A stretch of DNA of 64,000 nt from Variovorax sp. Root473. Its GTDB lineage: Bacteria > Pseudomonadota > Gammaproteobacteria > Burkholderiales > Burkholderiaceae_C. Below are positions 9,360-17,673 of this stretch, one piece after another. The translations under genes and the position numbers were made by a program. Each line of letters begins with the position of its first letter. Within the stretch, counting starts at the first letter, position 1. The notes beneath the pieces were generated by a model. That model was not told where the DNA came from, made no database searches, and saw nothing but the letters and a program-made list of their open reading frames with translations. The DNA lies in assembly GCF_001426505.1 (NCBI RefSeq), contig NZ_LMEV01000017.1, positions 587,200 through 651,199 on the forward strand, given 5' to 3'.

Positions 9360-9379
9360 TATCTGGATTATTCTAGATA
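9360..9379. promoter_or_regulatory. Candidate PadR/YqjI operator
   Basis: TATCTGGATTATTCTAGATA is an imperfect 20 bp palindrome (8 of 10 half-site pairs match) in an AT-rich patch 21 bp upstream of the PadR start codon. It is directly followed by the perfect 8 bp palindrome GATATATC at 9376-9383. Position, symmetry and base composition fit an autoregulatory operator. Confidence 0.6.
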
Positions 9380-9466
9380 TATCGAAATAGAAGACGAGCC
9401 CATTCCAAGGCAGACCCTGACGCTCGCGCGGGCTCTAGGTTTTTTGAGGGGAGGGGCCGGGCCGGC

Positions 9467-10360
9467 TCAGTCGGCCGGCTGCTCGAGCACGCTGTCGGCG
9501 AAGCGCTGCGCCGCCGAGGTCTGCGCGCCCGGCGGCAGGGCGAGCGCGATGCCGATGGCGGTCTGCGCGCCCGGCCCCGCGAGCGGCTTGAACACCACGT
9601 TGCGCGCTACGTGCCGAGCCGCCACCGACGGCACCAGTGCCACGCCCAGGCCGCTTTCGACCAGGCTGATCAGCGTCTGCACCTGCACCGCCTCCTGCTG
9701 CACGTCGGGAATGAAGCCCGCCTGCTGGCAGGCCAGCAGCGCCGCCGCGTGCAGGCCCGGCACTTCCATGGCGCCGTACATCACGAAGGGCTCGGCGGCC
9801 AGGTCCGACAACGCCAGCCGGCGCCGCCGCGCCAGCGCATGGCCGGCCGGCAACGCGGCCACGAACACGTCGCGCTCGGCCGGGAACACGCGCGCCTTGC
9901 AGGCCCGCCCGATCGGAAAGCGCACCAGCCCCACGTCGACGTCGCCGTTTTCCACCATGGCGACGATGCGCGCGGTGGTCGATTCGCCCAGCACCAGCTG
10001 CACGCCCGGGTAGCGCGCACGAAAACGCGGCAGCACGCGCGGCATCAGCGCGTAGGTTGCCGAGCCCACGAAGCCCACGCGCAGCAGGCCCGCCTCGCCG
10101 CGCGAGGCCGCCTGCGCCACCTTGGTGAACTGCTCGGCATGGAACACCGTGCGGCGCGCCTCGTCGAGTGCCGCCGTGCCCGCGGGCGTCAGCTCGGTGC
10201 CGCGCCGGTTGCGCAGGAACAGCGGCACGCCCACCTGTTCCTCGAGCCGCCGGATCGAGGCCGACAGCGGCGGCTGCGCCATGTGCAGCCGCTCGGCCGC
10301 GCGATGGAAGTTGAGCGTCTCGGCAAGAGCGATGAAGTGGCGCAGCTGGCGGATGTCCAT
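9467..10360 (-). CDS. LysR-family transcriptional regulator
   Basis: Regulator of 297 aa. The N-terminal winged helix-turn-helix (residues 1-60) has the LysR signature NFHRAAERLHMAQPPLSASI, and the AQPPLS form is typical of the BenM/CatM branch. The remainder is a periplasmic-binding-protein-like effector domain. The ATG at 10360 gives MDIRQLRHF; a TTG three codons upstream is less likely. It is divergent from the CoA-transferase operon that starts at 10450, the usual arrangement for a LysR activator of the adjacent operon. The effector is probably the organic acid or CoA ester handled by that operon, which is inference. Confidence 0.92.
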   Translation of the reverse strand: MDIRQLRHFIALAETLNFHRAAERLHMAQPPLSASIRRLEEQVGVPLFLRNRRGTELTPAGTAALDEARRTVFHAEQFTKVAQAASRGEAGLLRVGFVGSATYALMPRVLPRFRARYPGVQLVLGESTTARIVAMVENGDVDVGLVRFPIGRACKARVFPAERDVFVAALPAGHALARRRRLALSDLAAEPFVMYGAMEVPGLHAAALLACQQAGFIPDVQQEAVQVQTLISLVESGLGVALVPSVAARHVARNVVFKPLAGPGAQTAIGIALALPPGAQTSAAQRFADSVLEQPAD

Positions 10361-10373
10361 GATCTTCAAACGG

Positions 10374-10396
10374 TATCACAGAGCGCTTATTTGATA
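10374..10396. promoter_or_regulatory. Candidate LysR box in divergent promoter region
   Basis: Between the divergent LysR gene and the CoA-transferase operon lies TATCA-N13-TGATA, a perfect 5+5 bp inverted repeat whose spacing fits a LysR-type T-N11-A site. It is 14 bp upstream of the LysR start and 54 bp upstream of the first operon gene. Confidence 0.45.
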
Positions 10397-10449
10397 TTGG
10401 ACGGCATGGCCAGCGCTTCGCAGAATCGGCGCCAGGAGACTGACCAACG

Positions 10450-11628
10450 ATGCTTCCCCTTCAGGGCGTGAAAGTGCTCGACCTTTCGAGCGTGGTGTTC
10501 GGGCCGCTGGCCAGCCAGACCTTGGCCGACTACGGCGCCGACGTGATCAAGATCGAGCCGCCCGAGGGCGACTCCACCCGCCGCACCGGCCCCGCCGCCG
10601 AGCCCGGCATGTCGGCCGTGTTCCTGGGCAGCAACCACAGCAAGAAGAGCGTCGTGCTCGACCTCAAGCGCCCCGAGGCGCGCGAGGCACTCATGGCGCT
10701 GCTGGCCGATGCCGACGTCTTCATGCACAGCATGCGCCCGCAAAAACTCGCGCCGCTGGGCATCGACCCCGACACGCTCACCGCGCGCTTTCCGCGCCTC
10801 GTGTATGCCGGGCTGCACGGCTTTGCGCAGGGCGGTCCGTATGCCGGGCGGCCCGCGTACGACGACGTCATCCAGGGCATGTCGGGTCTGTCGGCGCTCA
10901 TGGAGCAGCAAAGCGGCCAGGCGCGCTACCTGCCCACCATCGCGGCCGACAAGACCTGTGCGCTGGTCGGTGCGCAGGCGATTCTTGCGGCGCTGTTCCG
11001 GCGCGAGCGCACCGGGCGCGGCTGCTTCGTCGAGATCCCGATGTTCGAGACCATGGTGGCCTTCAATCTCGTCGAGCACCTGTACGGCCGGCACTTCGAG
11101 CCTCCGCTGGCCGACGCCGGCTACCCGCGCGTGCTCACGCCGTGGCGCCGCCCGTGGCGCACGGCCGACGGGCACATCTGCATGATGCCGTACACCTCCG
11201 CGCACTGGCGCCGCTTCTTCGCCGAGGTGGGGGAGCCCGCGCTGGCCGACGACCCGCGCTTTGCCGACATGGCCGCGCGTACCCGGCACATCGGCGAGCT
11301 GCTCGAACTGGCCGGCGGCTTCGTGGCCACGGGCAGCACCGCGCACTGGCTCGCCACCTGCGAGCGGCTCGAAATTCCGGCCGCGCCCGTGAGCCGCCTG
11401 GACGACCTGCCGCGTGACCCGCACCTGGTCGCCACCGGCTTCTTCACCGAACTGAACGACCCGCACATGGGCGCCATGCGCTTCCCCGGCGTGAGCGTGA
11501 AGTTCGACGGCGTGCGCCCGCCCGTGCGCATGCCGCCGCGCCTGGGCGAACACACGCGCGAAAGCCTCGCCGCGGCGGGCTGGCCCGCCGAACGCATCGA
11601 CCGATTCCTGGAGACCTCACCGCAATGA
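10450..11628 (+). CDS. CaiB/BaiF family (class III) CoA-transferase 1
   Basis: Class III CoA-transferase of 392 aa, which moves CoA from a donor acyl-CoA to a free carboxylic acid. The N-terminus has the family pattern VLDLSSVVFGPLASQTLADY followed by GADVIKIEPPEGD. The Asp in AADKTCALVGAQ aligns with the catalytic Asp region of the family. It is the first gene of a plus-strand operon and overlaps the next gene by 4 bp (ATGA). With a second CoA-transferase in the same operon, it probably activates the imported acid or a pathway intermediate. The substrate cannot be read from the sequence. Confidence 0.93.
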   Translation: MLPLQGVKVLDLSSVVFGPLASQTLADYGADVIKIEPPEGDSTRRTGPAAEPGMSAVFLGSNHSKKSVVLDLKRPEAREALMALLADADVFMHSMRPQKLAPLGIDPDTLTARFPRLVYAGLHGFAQGGPYAGRPAYDDVIQGMSGLSALMEQQSGQARYLPTIAADKTCALVGAQAILAALFRRERTGRGCFVEIPMFETMVAFNLVEHLYGRHFEPPLADAGYPRVLTPWRRPWRTADGHICMMPYTSAHWRRFFAEVGEPALADDPRFADMAARTRHIGELLELAGGFVATGSTAHWLATCERLEIPAAPVSRLDDLPRDPHLVATGFFTELNDPHMGAMRFPGVSVKFDGVRPPVRMPPRLGEHTRESLAAAGWPAERIDRFLETSPQ

Positions 11629-12143
11629 CCGACACACCCCGTTCGCTTCCATCCCTGTCGCCGCAAGACCGCGCGCTGCCTCGCCTGGGCCAGGGCTTCG
11701 TCTGGCAAGACCTGGCCGTCGGCCAGCGCATGCGCACCTTTCGCCGCACCATCACCGAGACCGACCTCGTCAACTTCATCGGCGTGACCGGCATGCTCGA
11801 GGCGATCTTCATCGACGCGGCGTACGAGGCCGGCGCCATCGCGGGCCGCCCCGTGCCGGCCGCGCTCACCTACACGCTCATCGAGGGCTTCATCCTGCAG
11901 ACCATGATCCAGGGCACCGGCCTGGCCATGCTCGAGCTGGTGCAGAAGATCCATGCGCCCGTGCTTGTCGGCGATGCCATCGAGGCCGTGGTCGAGGTCA
12001 CCGGCATCCGCCCGACGTCGAAGGGCAACCGCGCCATCGTCGATTCGCGCATCGACGTGTTCAACCAGCACGGGCGCTGCGTCATGCACTACGACGCGCG
12101 CCGCCTGCTCGCGGGCCGGCCTGAAGGCGCTGCCGCGGCCTGA
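11625..12143 (+). CDS. MaoC-fold (hotdog) protein, possible acyl-CoA hydratase
   Basis: A 172 aa single-hotdog protein of the MaoC superfamily (DLAVGQRMRTFRRTITETDL at about residues 29-48, then a typical hotdog core). Such proteins usually hydrate trans-2-enoyl-CoA with an Asp and a His in a D-x4-H type motif. Here the expected segment reads GVTGMLEAIFIDAAYEAG; the Asp-Asn-Pro-x-His pattern is not evident, so catalysis is uncertain. The start overlaps the CoA-transferase stop (ATGA), implying coupled translation. It could be a specialised hydratase, a thioesterase-like enzyme, or a non-catalytic binding protein. Confidence 0.82.
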   Translation: MTDTPRSLPSLSPQDRALPRLGQGFVWQDLAVGQRMRTFRRTITETDLVNFIGVTGMLEAIFIDAAYEAGAIAGRPVPAALTYTLIEGFILQTMIQGTGLAMLELVQKIHAPVLVGDAIEAVVEVTGIRPTSKGNRAIVDSRIDVFNQHGRCVMHYDARRLLAGRPEGAAAA

Positions 12144-12189
12144 CCCGCTTTTGAACCGCGCCATCCATAAACACCAACGGAGACAAGAC

Positions 12190-13188
12190 ATGCCCGCTTC
12201 CTATTCCTTCACGCGTTTCACGCGACGCGCCCTCGCGGGCGCCGCATTGGGCCTGGCCTTCGCCGCCCCGGCCGCCTTCGCCCAGGGCGCCGCCTATCCG
12301 GCCAAGCCCATCACCATGGTCGTGCCGTTCCCGCCCGGCGGGCCCACCGACCTCGTGGCGCGCGTGCTCGCGCAAAAGCTCGCCGAGCAGCTCGGCCAGC
12401 CCGTGCTGGTGGACAACCGCGGCGGCGCCAACGGCAACATCGGCGCGCAGCTGGTCGCCAAGGCGCCGGCCGACGGCTACACCGTGCTCTACAACACCTC
12501 GTCGATCGCGCTGAGCCCTGCGCTCTACAAGAGCGTGTCGTACGACGTGCAGAAAGACTTCGCCCCGGTGGCGCTCGTGGCCGTGGTGCCGCTCGCACTG
12601 GTCACGCACCCCACGGTGCCGGCCAGCACCGTGAAGGAGTTCGTCGCCTACGCCAAGGCCCACCCCGGCAAGCTGTCGTACGGCTCGGCGGGCAACGGCA
12701 ACGTCACGCACCTGGGCGCGTTCCAGTTCGTGCAGGCCAACGGCATCGACGCCACCCACGTGCCCTACAAGGGCAGCGCACCGGCCGACGTCGACCTCGT
12801 CGGCAACCAGATCCAGTTCATGACCGACACCGTCAATTCGGTCATGGGCTTCGTGCGCGACAAGCGCCTGAAGATGCTCGCCGTGACCACCGCCAAGCGC
12901 ATGTCGATGTTCCCCGACGTGCCCACGCTCGCCGAGTCGGGCATGCCCGGTTTCGAGGTGGGCGCGTGGCAGGGCGTGATGGTGCCGGCCGGCACGCCGC
13001 AGGCCGTGGTCGATCGCCTCAATGCCGAGATCGTCAAGGCGCTCAAGTCACCCGACGTGCGCGAGCGCCTCGCACTGCAGGGCGCCGAGCCGCTGGGCTC
13101 CACGCCCAAGGAGTACGGCGCCTACGTGAAAAAGGAGCTGGCGCGCTGGGCCGGCGTGGTCAAGGCCACGGGCGTGACGCTCGACTGA
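12190..13188 (+). CDS. Bug-family periplasmic solute-binding protein 1
   Basis: Periplasmic binding protein of the tripartite tricarboxylate transporter (TctC/Bug) family, 332 aa. A signal peptide covers about residues 1-34 (FTRRALAGAALGLAFAAPAA, cleavage after AFA). The Bug signature PITMVVPFPPGGPTD follows, then the second ligand-loop motif APADGYTVLYN. The start is preceded by GGAG. It lies inside the CoA-transferase operon and is followed 19 bp later by a second Bug gene. Bug proteins bind carboxylates or amides. No TctA/TctB membrane subunits are in the window, so the partner permease must be elsewhere or the protein may serve as a sensor. Confidence 0.93.
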   Translation: MPASYSFTRFTRRALAGAALGLAFAAPAAFAQGAAYPAKPITMVVPFPPGGPTDLVARVLAQKLAEQLGQPVLVDNRGGANGNIGAQLVAKAPADGYTVLYNTSSIALSPALYKSVSYDVQKDFAPVALVAVVPLALVTHPTVPASTVKEFVAYAKAHPGKLSYGSAGNGNVTHLGAFQFVQANGIDATHVPYKGSAPADVDLVGNQIQFMTDTVNSVMGFVRDKRLKMLAVTTAKRMSMFPDVPTLAESGMPGFEVGAWQGVMVPAGTPQAVVDRLNAEIVKALKSPDVRERLALQGAEPLGSTPKEYGAYVKKELARWAGVVKATGVTLD

Positions 13189-13207
13189 ACGCAAAGGAGC
13201 CATCGCC

Positions 13208-14191
13208 ATGCGCACCCACTTTCATCGCCTCGCGTTCGCCGCGCCGCTGTTCGCCCTGGGCATCGCCGCGTTCGGCGCCGCGCCCGTCGCCGCGCAGGAG
13301 TTTCCGTCCAAGCCCATCAAGTTCGTCGTGCCGTTCCCGCCGGGCAGCGGCACCGACACCTCGGCGCGCTACTTCGGGCGCAAGCTCACCGAACTCACCG
13401 GCCAGCCCGTGGTCGTCGAGAACAAGCCCGGCGCCAACGGTTTCATTGCCGTGAAGGCCGTGCTCGCCGCGCCGGCCGACGGCTACACCGTGTTCGTGGG
13501 CAGCAACTCCACGCTGGCCGTGAACGTGGCGCTGTTCAAGTCGCTGCCCTACGACCCCGTCACCGAGTTGGCACCGCTCACGATGATGATGCGTTCGCCC
13601 GCACTCATCGTCGTGCCCGGCCCGTCGCCCTACAAGACCCTGCCCGAGCTGATGGCCGGCGCCAAGGCCAGGCCCGGCGCGCTCAACTACGGCGCGGGCT
13701 CGGCCGGCTACCAGCTCATGGCCGAGCTGTTCAACGACGCCGCCAAGGTGCAGACCCGCCACGTGCCCTTCAAGGGCGCGAGCGAAGCGCTCGTGGCCGT
13801 GGTGTCGAGCACCGTCGACCTGGCCTTTGCCGAGATCACCAGTGCGCAGGAGCTGGCCAAGTCGGGCAAGGTGCACGCGCTCGCGGTGGCGGCCGACAAG
13901 CGCCTGCCCGCGCTGCCCCACGTGCCCACCGCCGCCGAGGCTGGCCTGCCGGGCTTTGCGGCCTACACCTGGGTCGGCGCCATGGTGTCGGCCAAGACGC
14001 CCAAGGCCGAGACCGACAAGCTCGCCGCGCTGCTCACCAAGATCGAGACGCTGCCCGAAACGCGCGAGTTCTACGAGCGCATTGGCGCCGAAGTCATGCG
14101 CGGCGGGCCCGAGGAAATGCGCGCCTTTCAGGCCGCGGAAATCCAGCTGTGGAAACGCATCGCGGTGAAGGCCAATGTCGAACAGCAATAA
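13208..14191 (+). CDS. Bug-family periplasmic solute-binding protein 2
   Basis: Second Bug protein of the operon, 327 aa. It has a signal peptide (AAPLFALGIAAFGAAPVAAQ) and the motif KFVVPFPPGSGTDTSARYFG. The first loop reads PPGSGTD rather than PPGGPTD, so its ligand pocket probably differs from that of its neighbour. The second loop is APADGYTVFVG. An AAGGAG sits upstream of the ATG. The 3' end overlaps the start of the second CoA-transferase by 17 bp, an unusually long overlap consistent with tight coupling of uptake and activation. Confidence 0.93.
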   Translation: MRTHFHRLAFAAPLFALGIAAFGAAPVAAQEFPSKPIKFVVPFPPGSGTDTSARYFGRKLTELTGQPVVVENKPGANGFIAVKAVLAAPADGYTVFVGSNSTLAVNVALFKSLPYDPVTELAPLTMMMRSPALIVVPGPSPYKTLPELMAGAKARPGALNYGAGSAGYQLMAELFNDAAKVQTRHVPFKGASEALVAVVSSTVDLAFAEITSAQELAKSGKVHALAVAADKRLPALPHVPTAAEAGLPGFAAYTWVGAMVSAKTPKAETDKLAALLTKIETLPETREFYERIGAEVMRGGPEEMRAFQAAEIQLWKRIAVKANVEQQ

Positions 14192-15434
14192 GAAGGCGGC
14201 CGGAGCGCCCGCCGCGGGTGCGCTCTCGCACATCCGCGTGCTCGACCTCTCGCGCGTGCTGGCCGGCCCCTGGGCCAGCCAGACCCTGGGCGACTTGGGC
14301 GCCGAGGTCATCAAGCTCGAGCGCCCCGGGCGCGGCGACGACACCCGCTTGTGGGGGCCGCCGTTCTTGAAAGACCGCGAAGGCGCCGATACCCGCGACT
14401 CCGCCTACTACCTCTGTGCCAACCGCAACAAGCGCTCGGTGGCCGTCGACTTCACCACGCCCGCCGGCCAGGCGCTGGTGCGCGATCTGGCCGCACGCTG
14501 CGACGTGGTGGTCGAGAACTTCAAGGTCGGCAGCCTCGCGCAGTACGGGCTCGACCACGCCTCGCTGCTGGCCCTGAACCCGCGCCTCGTGTATTGCTCC
14601 ATCACCGGCTTCGGCCAGACCGGCCCGTATGCCGAGCGCGCCGGCTACGACTTCCTCATGCAGGGCATGGGCGGCCTCATGAGCATCACCGGCCGCGCCG
14701 ATGGCGAAGAGGGCGCCGGCCCGGTGAAGGTGGGCGTGGCGCTCACCGACATCCTCACCGGCCTGTACGCCAGCACCGCCATCCTGGCCGCGCTGCAGTC
14801 GCGCGACATCACCGGCGTGGGCCAGCACATCGATCTGGCGCTGCTCGACGTGCAGGTCGCCTGCCTCGCCAACCAGGGCATGAACCACCTGTACGGCGGC
14901 GAGCCGCGGCGCATGGGCAACGCCCACCCCAACACCGTGCCCTACCAGGACTTTCCCACGCAAGACGGCTTCATGATCCTGGCCATCGGCAACGACGGCC
15001 AGTTCGGCAACTTCTGCCGCGCGGCCGGCCATGCCGAATGGGCCGACGACACGCGCTTCAAGACCAACGCCGACCGTATCGCACACCGCACCGAACTCAT
15101 CGCGCTGATGCGCGCGCTCACCGTCACCCGGCCCACTGCCGAGTGGATTGCGCTGTTCGAGCGTGTCGGCGTGCCCTGCGGTCCCATCAACACCATCGCC
15201 GACGTGTTCGCCGACCCGCAGGTGCGCGCACGCGGCACGCAGATCCACATGACGCACCCCGTGGCCGGCGACATCCCGCTCGTGGCCAGCCCGCTCAAGC
15301 TGTCGCAGACCCCCGTGGCCTACCGCCGTGCGCCGCCGCTGCTCGGGCAGGACACGCGGGACGTGCTCGCCGAAGTGATGGGCCTCGGGCCCGAGGCGAT
15401 TGAAGAACTGATCAAACAAGGAGTCGTGGCATGA
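14175..15434 (+). CDS. CaiB/BaiF family (class III) CoA-transferase 2
   Basis: Class III CoA-transferase of 419 aa, more canonical than the first. The N-terminus HIRVLDLSRVLAGPWASQTL and GADVIKLERP-like segment are followed by FTTPAGQ and by KVGVALTDILTGLYASTAIL, in which the Asp of ALTDI is the family's catalytic Asp position. It begins 17 bp inside the preceding Bug gene; an in-frame later start is not obvious. It overlaps the next gene (acyl-CoA dehydrogenase) by 4 bp. It probably forms the CoA ester that the two dehydrogenases oxidise, which is inferred from gene order. Confidence 0.94.
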   Translation: MSNSNKKAAGAPAAGALSHIRVLDLSRVLAGPWASQTLGDLGAEVIKLERPGRGDDTRLWGPPFLKDREGADTRDSAYYLCANRNKRSVAVDFTTPAGQALVRDLAARCDVVVENFKVGSLAQYGLDHASLLALNPRLVYCSITGFGQTGPYAERAGYDFLMQGMGGLMSITGRADGEEGAGPVKVGVALTDILTGLYASTAILAALQSRDITGVGQHIDLALLDVQVACLANQGMNHLYGGEPRRMGNAHPNTVPYQDFPTQDGFMILAIGNDGQFGNFCRAAGHAEWADDTRFKTNADRIAHRTELIALMRALTVTRPTAEWIALFERVGVPCGPINTIADVFADPQVRARGTQIHMTHPVAGDIPLVASPLKLSQTPVAYRRAPPLLGQDTRDVLAEVMGLGPEAIEELIKQGVVA

Positions 15435-16588
15435 GCGCTTTGACGTCGCTGTCGATGACGGCGATCCCACCCGAAGACGAGGCGCTGCGCGCGCCCGTGC
15501 GGGCCTTTCTTTCCGAGGCGCTCGCCAAGGTGCCCGCGCACATTCGCGCCAAGTCGTGGTCGGGCTACGACAGCGCCTTCAGCCGCGAACTCGGCCGGCG
15601 CGGCTGGCTCGGCATCACCTTGCCCGCCGAGTACGGCGGGGGCGGCCGCAGCGCCTTCGCGCGCTACGTGCTCGTCGAGGAGTTTCTCAACTTCGGCGCA
15701 CCCGTCGGCTCGCACTGGATCGCCGACCGCCAGAGCGGCCCGCTCATCCTCAAGTACGGCACCGAGGCGCAAAAGCGCTTCTACCTGCCGCCCATCTGCC
15801 GCGGCGAGTCGTTCTTCTGCATCGGCATGAGCGAGCCCAATGCCGGCTCCGACCTGGCCAGCGTGCGCACCCGCGCCACCCGCACGGCCAGCGGCTGGAC
15901 GCTCAACGGCCAGAAGATCTGGACCACCAACGCCCACCACTGCCAGTACATGATCGCGCTCGTGCGCACCTCGGGAGAGCCGCAGGACCGCCACAAGGGC
16001 CTGTCGCAACTCATCGTCGACCTGAGCCTGCCGGGCGTCACCGTGCGGCCCATTGCCGACCTCTCGGGCGACTCGCACTTCTGCGAGGTCTTCTTCGACA
16101 ACGTACAGCTCGCCCCCGACGCCCTCATCGGCGAAGAAGGCAAGGGCTGGGAGCAGGTGACCGCCGAGCTCGCCTTTGAACGCAGCGGCCCCGAGCGCTT
16201 GTTCTCGAGCATCGTGCTGTTCGACGAATGGCTCGCCTTCGTGCGCACCGACGCCGGCCGCACGCCCGCGTCGGTGCGGCTGGCCGGCAAGATCCTGAGC
16301 CAGCTCGCACCGCTGCGCGCCATGTCGCTCGCCGTGACCGAGAAGGTCGCGCAGGGCGGCAGCCCCATCGTCGAAGCCGCCCTGGTGAAAGACCTCGGCA
16401 CCGGCGTCGAGCAGCTCATTCCGGCGGCCATTGCCGACGACCTCAGCGCGCGCGAAGGGCAGGACATTCCGCTCGAACTGCTGCGCACCCTCGACTACGT
16501 CACCCAGGTTGCGCCCTCGTTTTCGCTGCGCGGCGGCACGCGCGACATCCTGCGCGGAATGATCGCGCGCGGCCTTGGACTGCGCTGA
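15431..16588 (+). CDS. Acyl-CoA dehydrogenase, subunit or enzyme 1
   Basis: FAD-dependent acyl-CoA dehydrogenase family, 385 aa, full three-domain length. Visible motifs: GITLPAEYGGGGRS in the N-terminal helical domain, the FAD-binding SFFCIGMSEPNAGSDLASVR, the beta-domain WTTNAHH, and C-terminal LRGGTRDILRGMIARGLGL. The C-terminal loop that carries the catalytic Glu in short/medium-chain enzymes (YEGT) reads RGGT, so the base may be the Glu in AFERSGPERL, as in the isovaleryl-CoA type. It overlaps the CoA-transferase by 4 bp and is followed after 39 bp by a second, shorter dehydrogenase. Confidence 0.92.
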   Translation: MSALTSLSMTAIPPEDEALRAPVRAFLSEALAKVPAHIRAKSWSGYDSAFSRELGRRGWLGITLPAEYGGGGRSAFARYVLVEEFLNFGAPVGSHWIADRQSGPLILKYGTEAQKRFYLPPICRGESFFCIGMSEPNAGSDLASVRTRATRTASGWTLNGQKIWTTNAHHCQYMIALVRTSGEPQDRHKGLSQLIVDLSLPGVTVRPIADLSGDSHFCEVFFDNVQLAPDALIGEEGKGWEQVTAELAFERSGPERLFSSIVLFDEWLAFVRTDAGRTPASVRLAGKILSQLAPLRAMSLAVTEKVAQGGSPIVEAALVKDLGTGVEQLIPAAIADDLSAREGQDIPLELLRTLDYVTQVAPSFSLRGGTRDILRGMIARGLGLR

Positions 16589-16627
16589 AGCGGCCCCACC
16601 GCAAGAAGAAAGAAAAGAGACGAAGAG

Positions 16628-17632
16628 ATGGATGACATCTACATCGACGCCCTGCGCGGCGTGCTGACCGACCGCTGCACCCTGCAGACCGTGCGCGACA
16701 TTGAAGCTGGCGAAGGCCACGCCCCGGCCGCGCCGCTGTGGGAGGCCATCGAAGCCTCCGGCTTTGCGGACGCGCTGCTGCCCGAGTCCGAAGGCGGTGC
16801 CGGCCTGTCGCTCGGCGACGCCTTTGCACTCATCGAACTGTGCGGCCACTTCGTCGTGCCCGTGCCGCTGCCCGAAACCATGCTCGCACGTGCGCTGCTC
16901 GCCCAGGCCGGCCTGCGCCGCCCCGAAGGCAGCATCGCGCTTGCCACTGCGCGGCGCGCGGGCGACGGCACCTTCGTGTGCGACCGCGTCAGCGGTGGCC
17001 GCGTGGCCGACTGGGTGTTTGCCGGCATCGACGCCACGCACGCCGTGCTGTTGCCTGTCGATGCGGCCACCGCCAGCGCCGCCGTGGGCAGCCTCGACGC
17101 CACCCTGTCGTGGCCCCCGGCCGCACAAGCTGCCGCGCAGCCCGTGCCGATCGACGTCGAGGTGCGCGTGCTGCAGGCCGTCTTGCTCGCCGCGCAGCTT
17201 GCGGGCGCGCTCATGGCCGTGTTCACGCGCACGCTGCAGTACGCCAACGACCGCCAGCAGTTCGGCCGGCCCATCGGCAAGTTCCAGGCGATCCAGCACC
17301 AGCTCAGCGTCATCTCGGAACATGCCTTCGCGGCCCGCATGGCCGCGCAGATCGGCTGCTCGGGCGCGCGACCCGACCGCCTGCGCGCCGCCATCGCCAA
17401 GGCCCGCGCCAGCGAGGCCGCGCTCGAAGTGGCCGGACTGAGCCACTCCATTCACGGCGCCATCGGCTTCACCGAAGAGTTCGACCTGCAGATGTACACC
17501 CGCCGCCTGCACGCCTGGCGCCAGGCCGGCGGCTCCGAGTCGTACTGGCACGACGTGGTGGGCACCGAGCTGGTCGACCGCCGCGACGGCCTTGCGCTCG
17601 ACCTCATCCGCGCCACCACCGATCCCGCGTGA
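16628..17632 (+). CDS. Acyl-CoA dehydrogenase-family protein 2, short
   Basis: Acyl-CoA dehydrogenase fold, 334 aa, about 50 residues shorter than enzyme 1. The C-terminal helical domain is clear (LQYANDRQQFGRPIGKFQAI, HSIHGAIGFTEEFDLQMYTR). The N-terminal and beta domains are reduced, and the EPNAGSD-type FAD motif is not seen. The terminal loop reads AGGSESYW, with no YEGT Glu. Paired short and long dehydrogenases of this kind form hetero-oligomers in steroid degradation (the ChsE1/ChsE2 type), so this may be a non-catalytic or cofactor-sharing partner of the upstream protein. An AAGAGA-type RBS precedes the ATG. Confidence 0.88.
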   Translation: MDDIYIDALRGVLTDRCTLQTVRDIEAGEGHAPAAPLWEAIEASGFADALLPESEGGAGLSLGDAFALIELCGHFVVPVPLPETMLARALLAQAGLRRPEGSIALATARRAGDGTFVCDRVSGGRVADWVFAGIDATHAVLLPVDAATASAAVGSLDATLSWPPAAQAAAQPVPIDVEVRVLQAVLLAAQLAGALMAVFTRTLQYANDRQQFGRPIGKFQAIQHQLSVISEHAFAARMAAQIGCSGARPDRLRAAIAKARASEAALEVAGLSHSIHGAIGFTEEFDLQMYTRRLHAWRQAGGSESYWHDVVGTELVDRRDGLALDLIRATTDPA

Positions 17633-17673
17633 GCGCCCGAACGACGACCATCAGACACCCAAGGAGATTCCGC

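Noticed and set aside
9461..9479. GCCGGC...GCCGGC inverted repeat at the end of the LysR gene
   Set aside because: It lies at and inside the LysR 3' end in GC-rich sequence and lacks a T-run on either strand. It is probably a consequence of composition.
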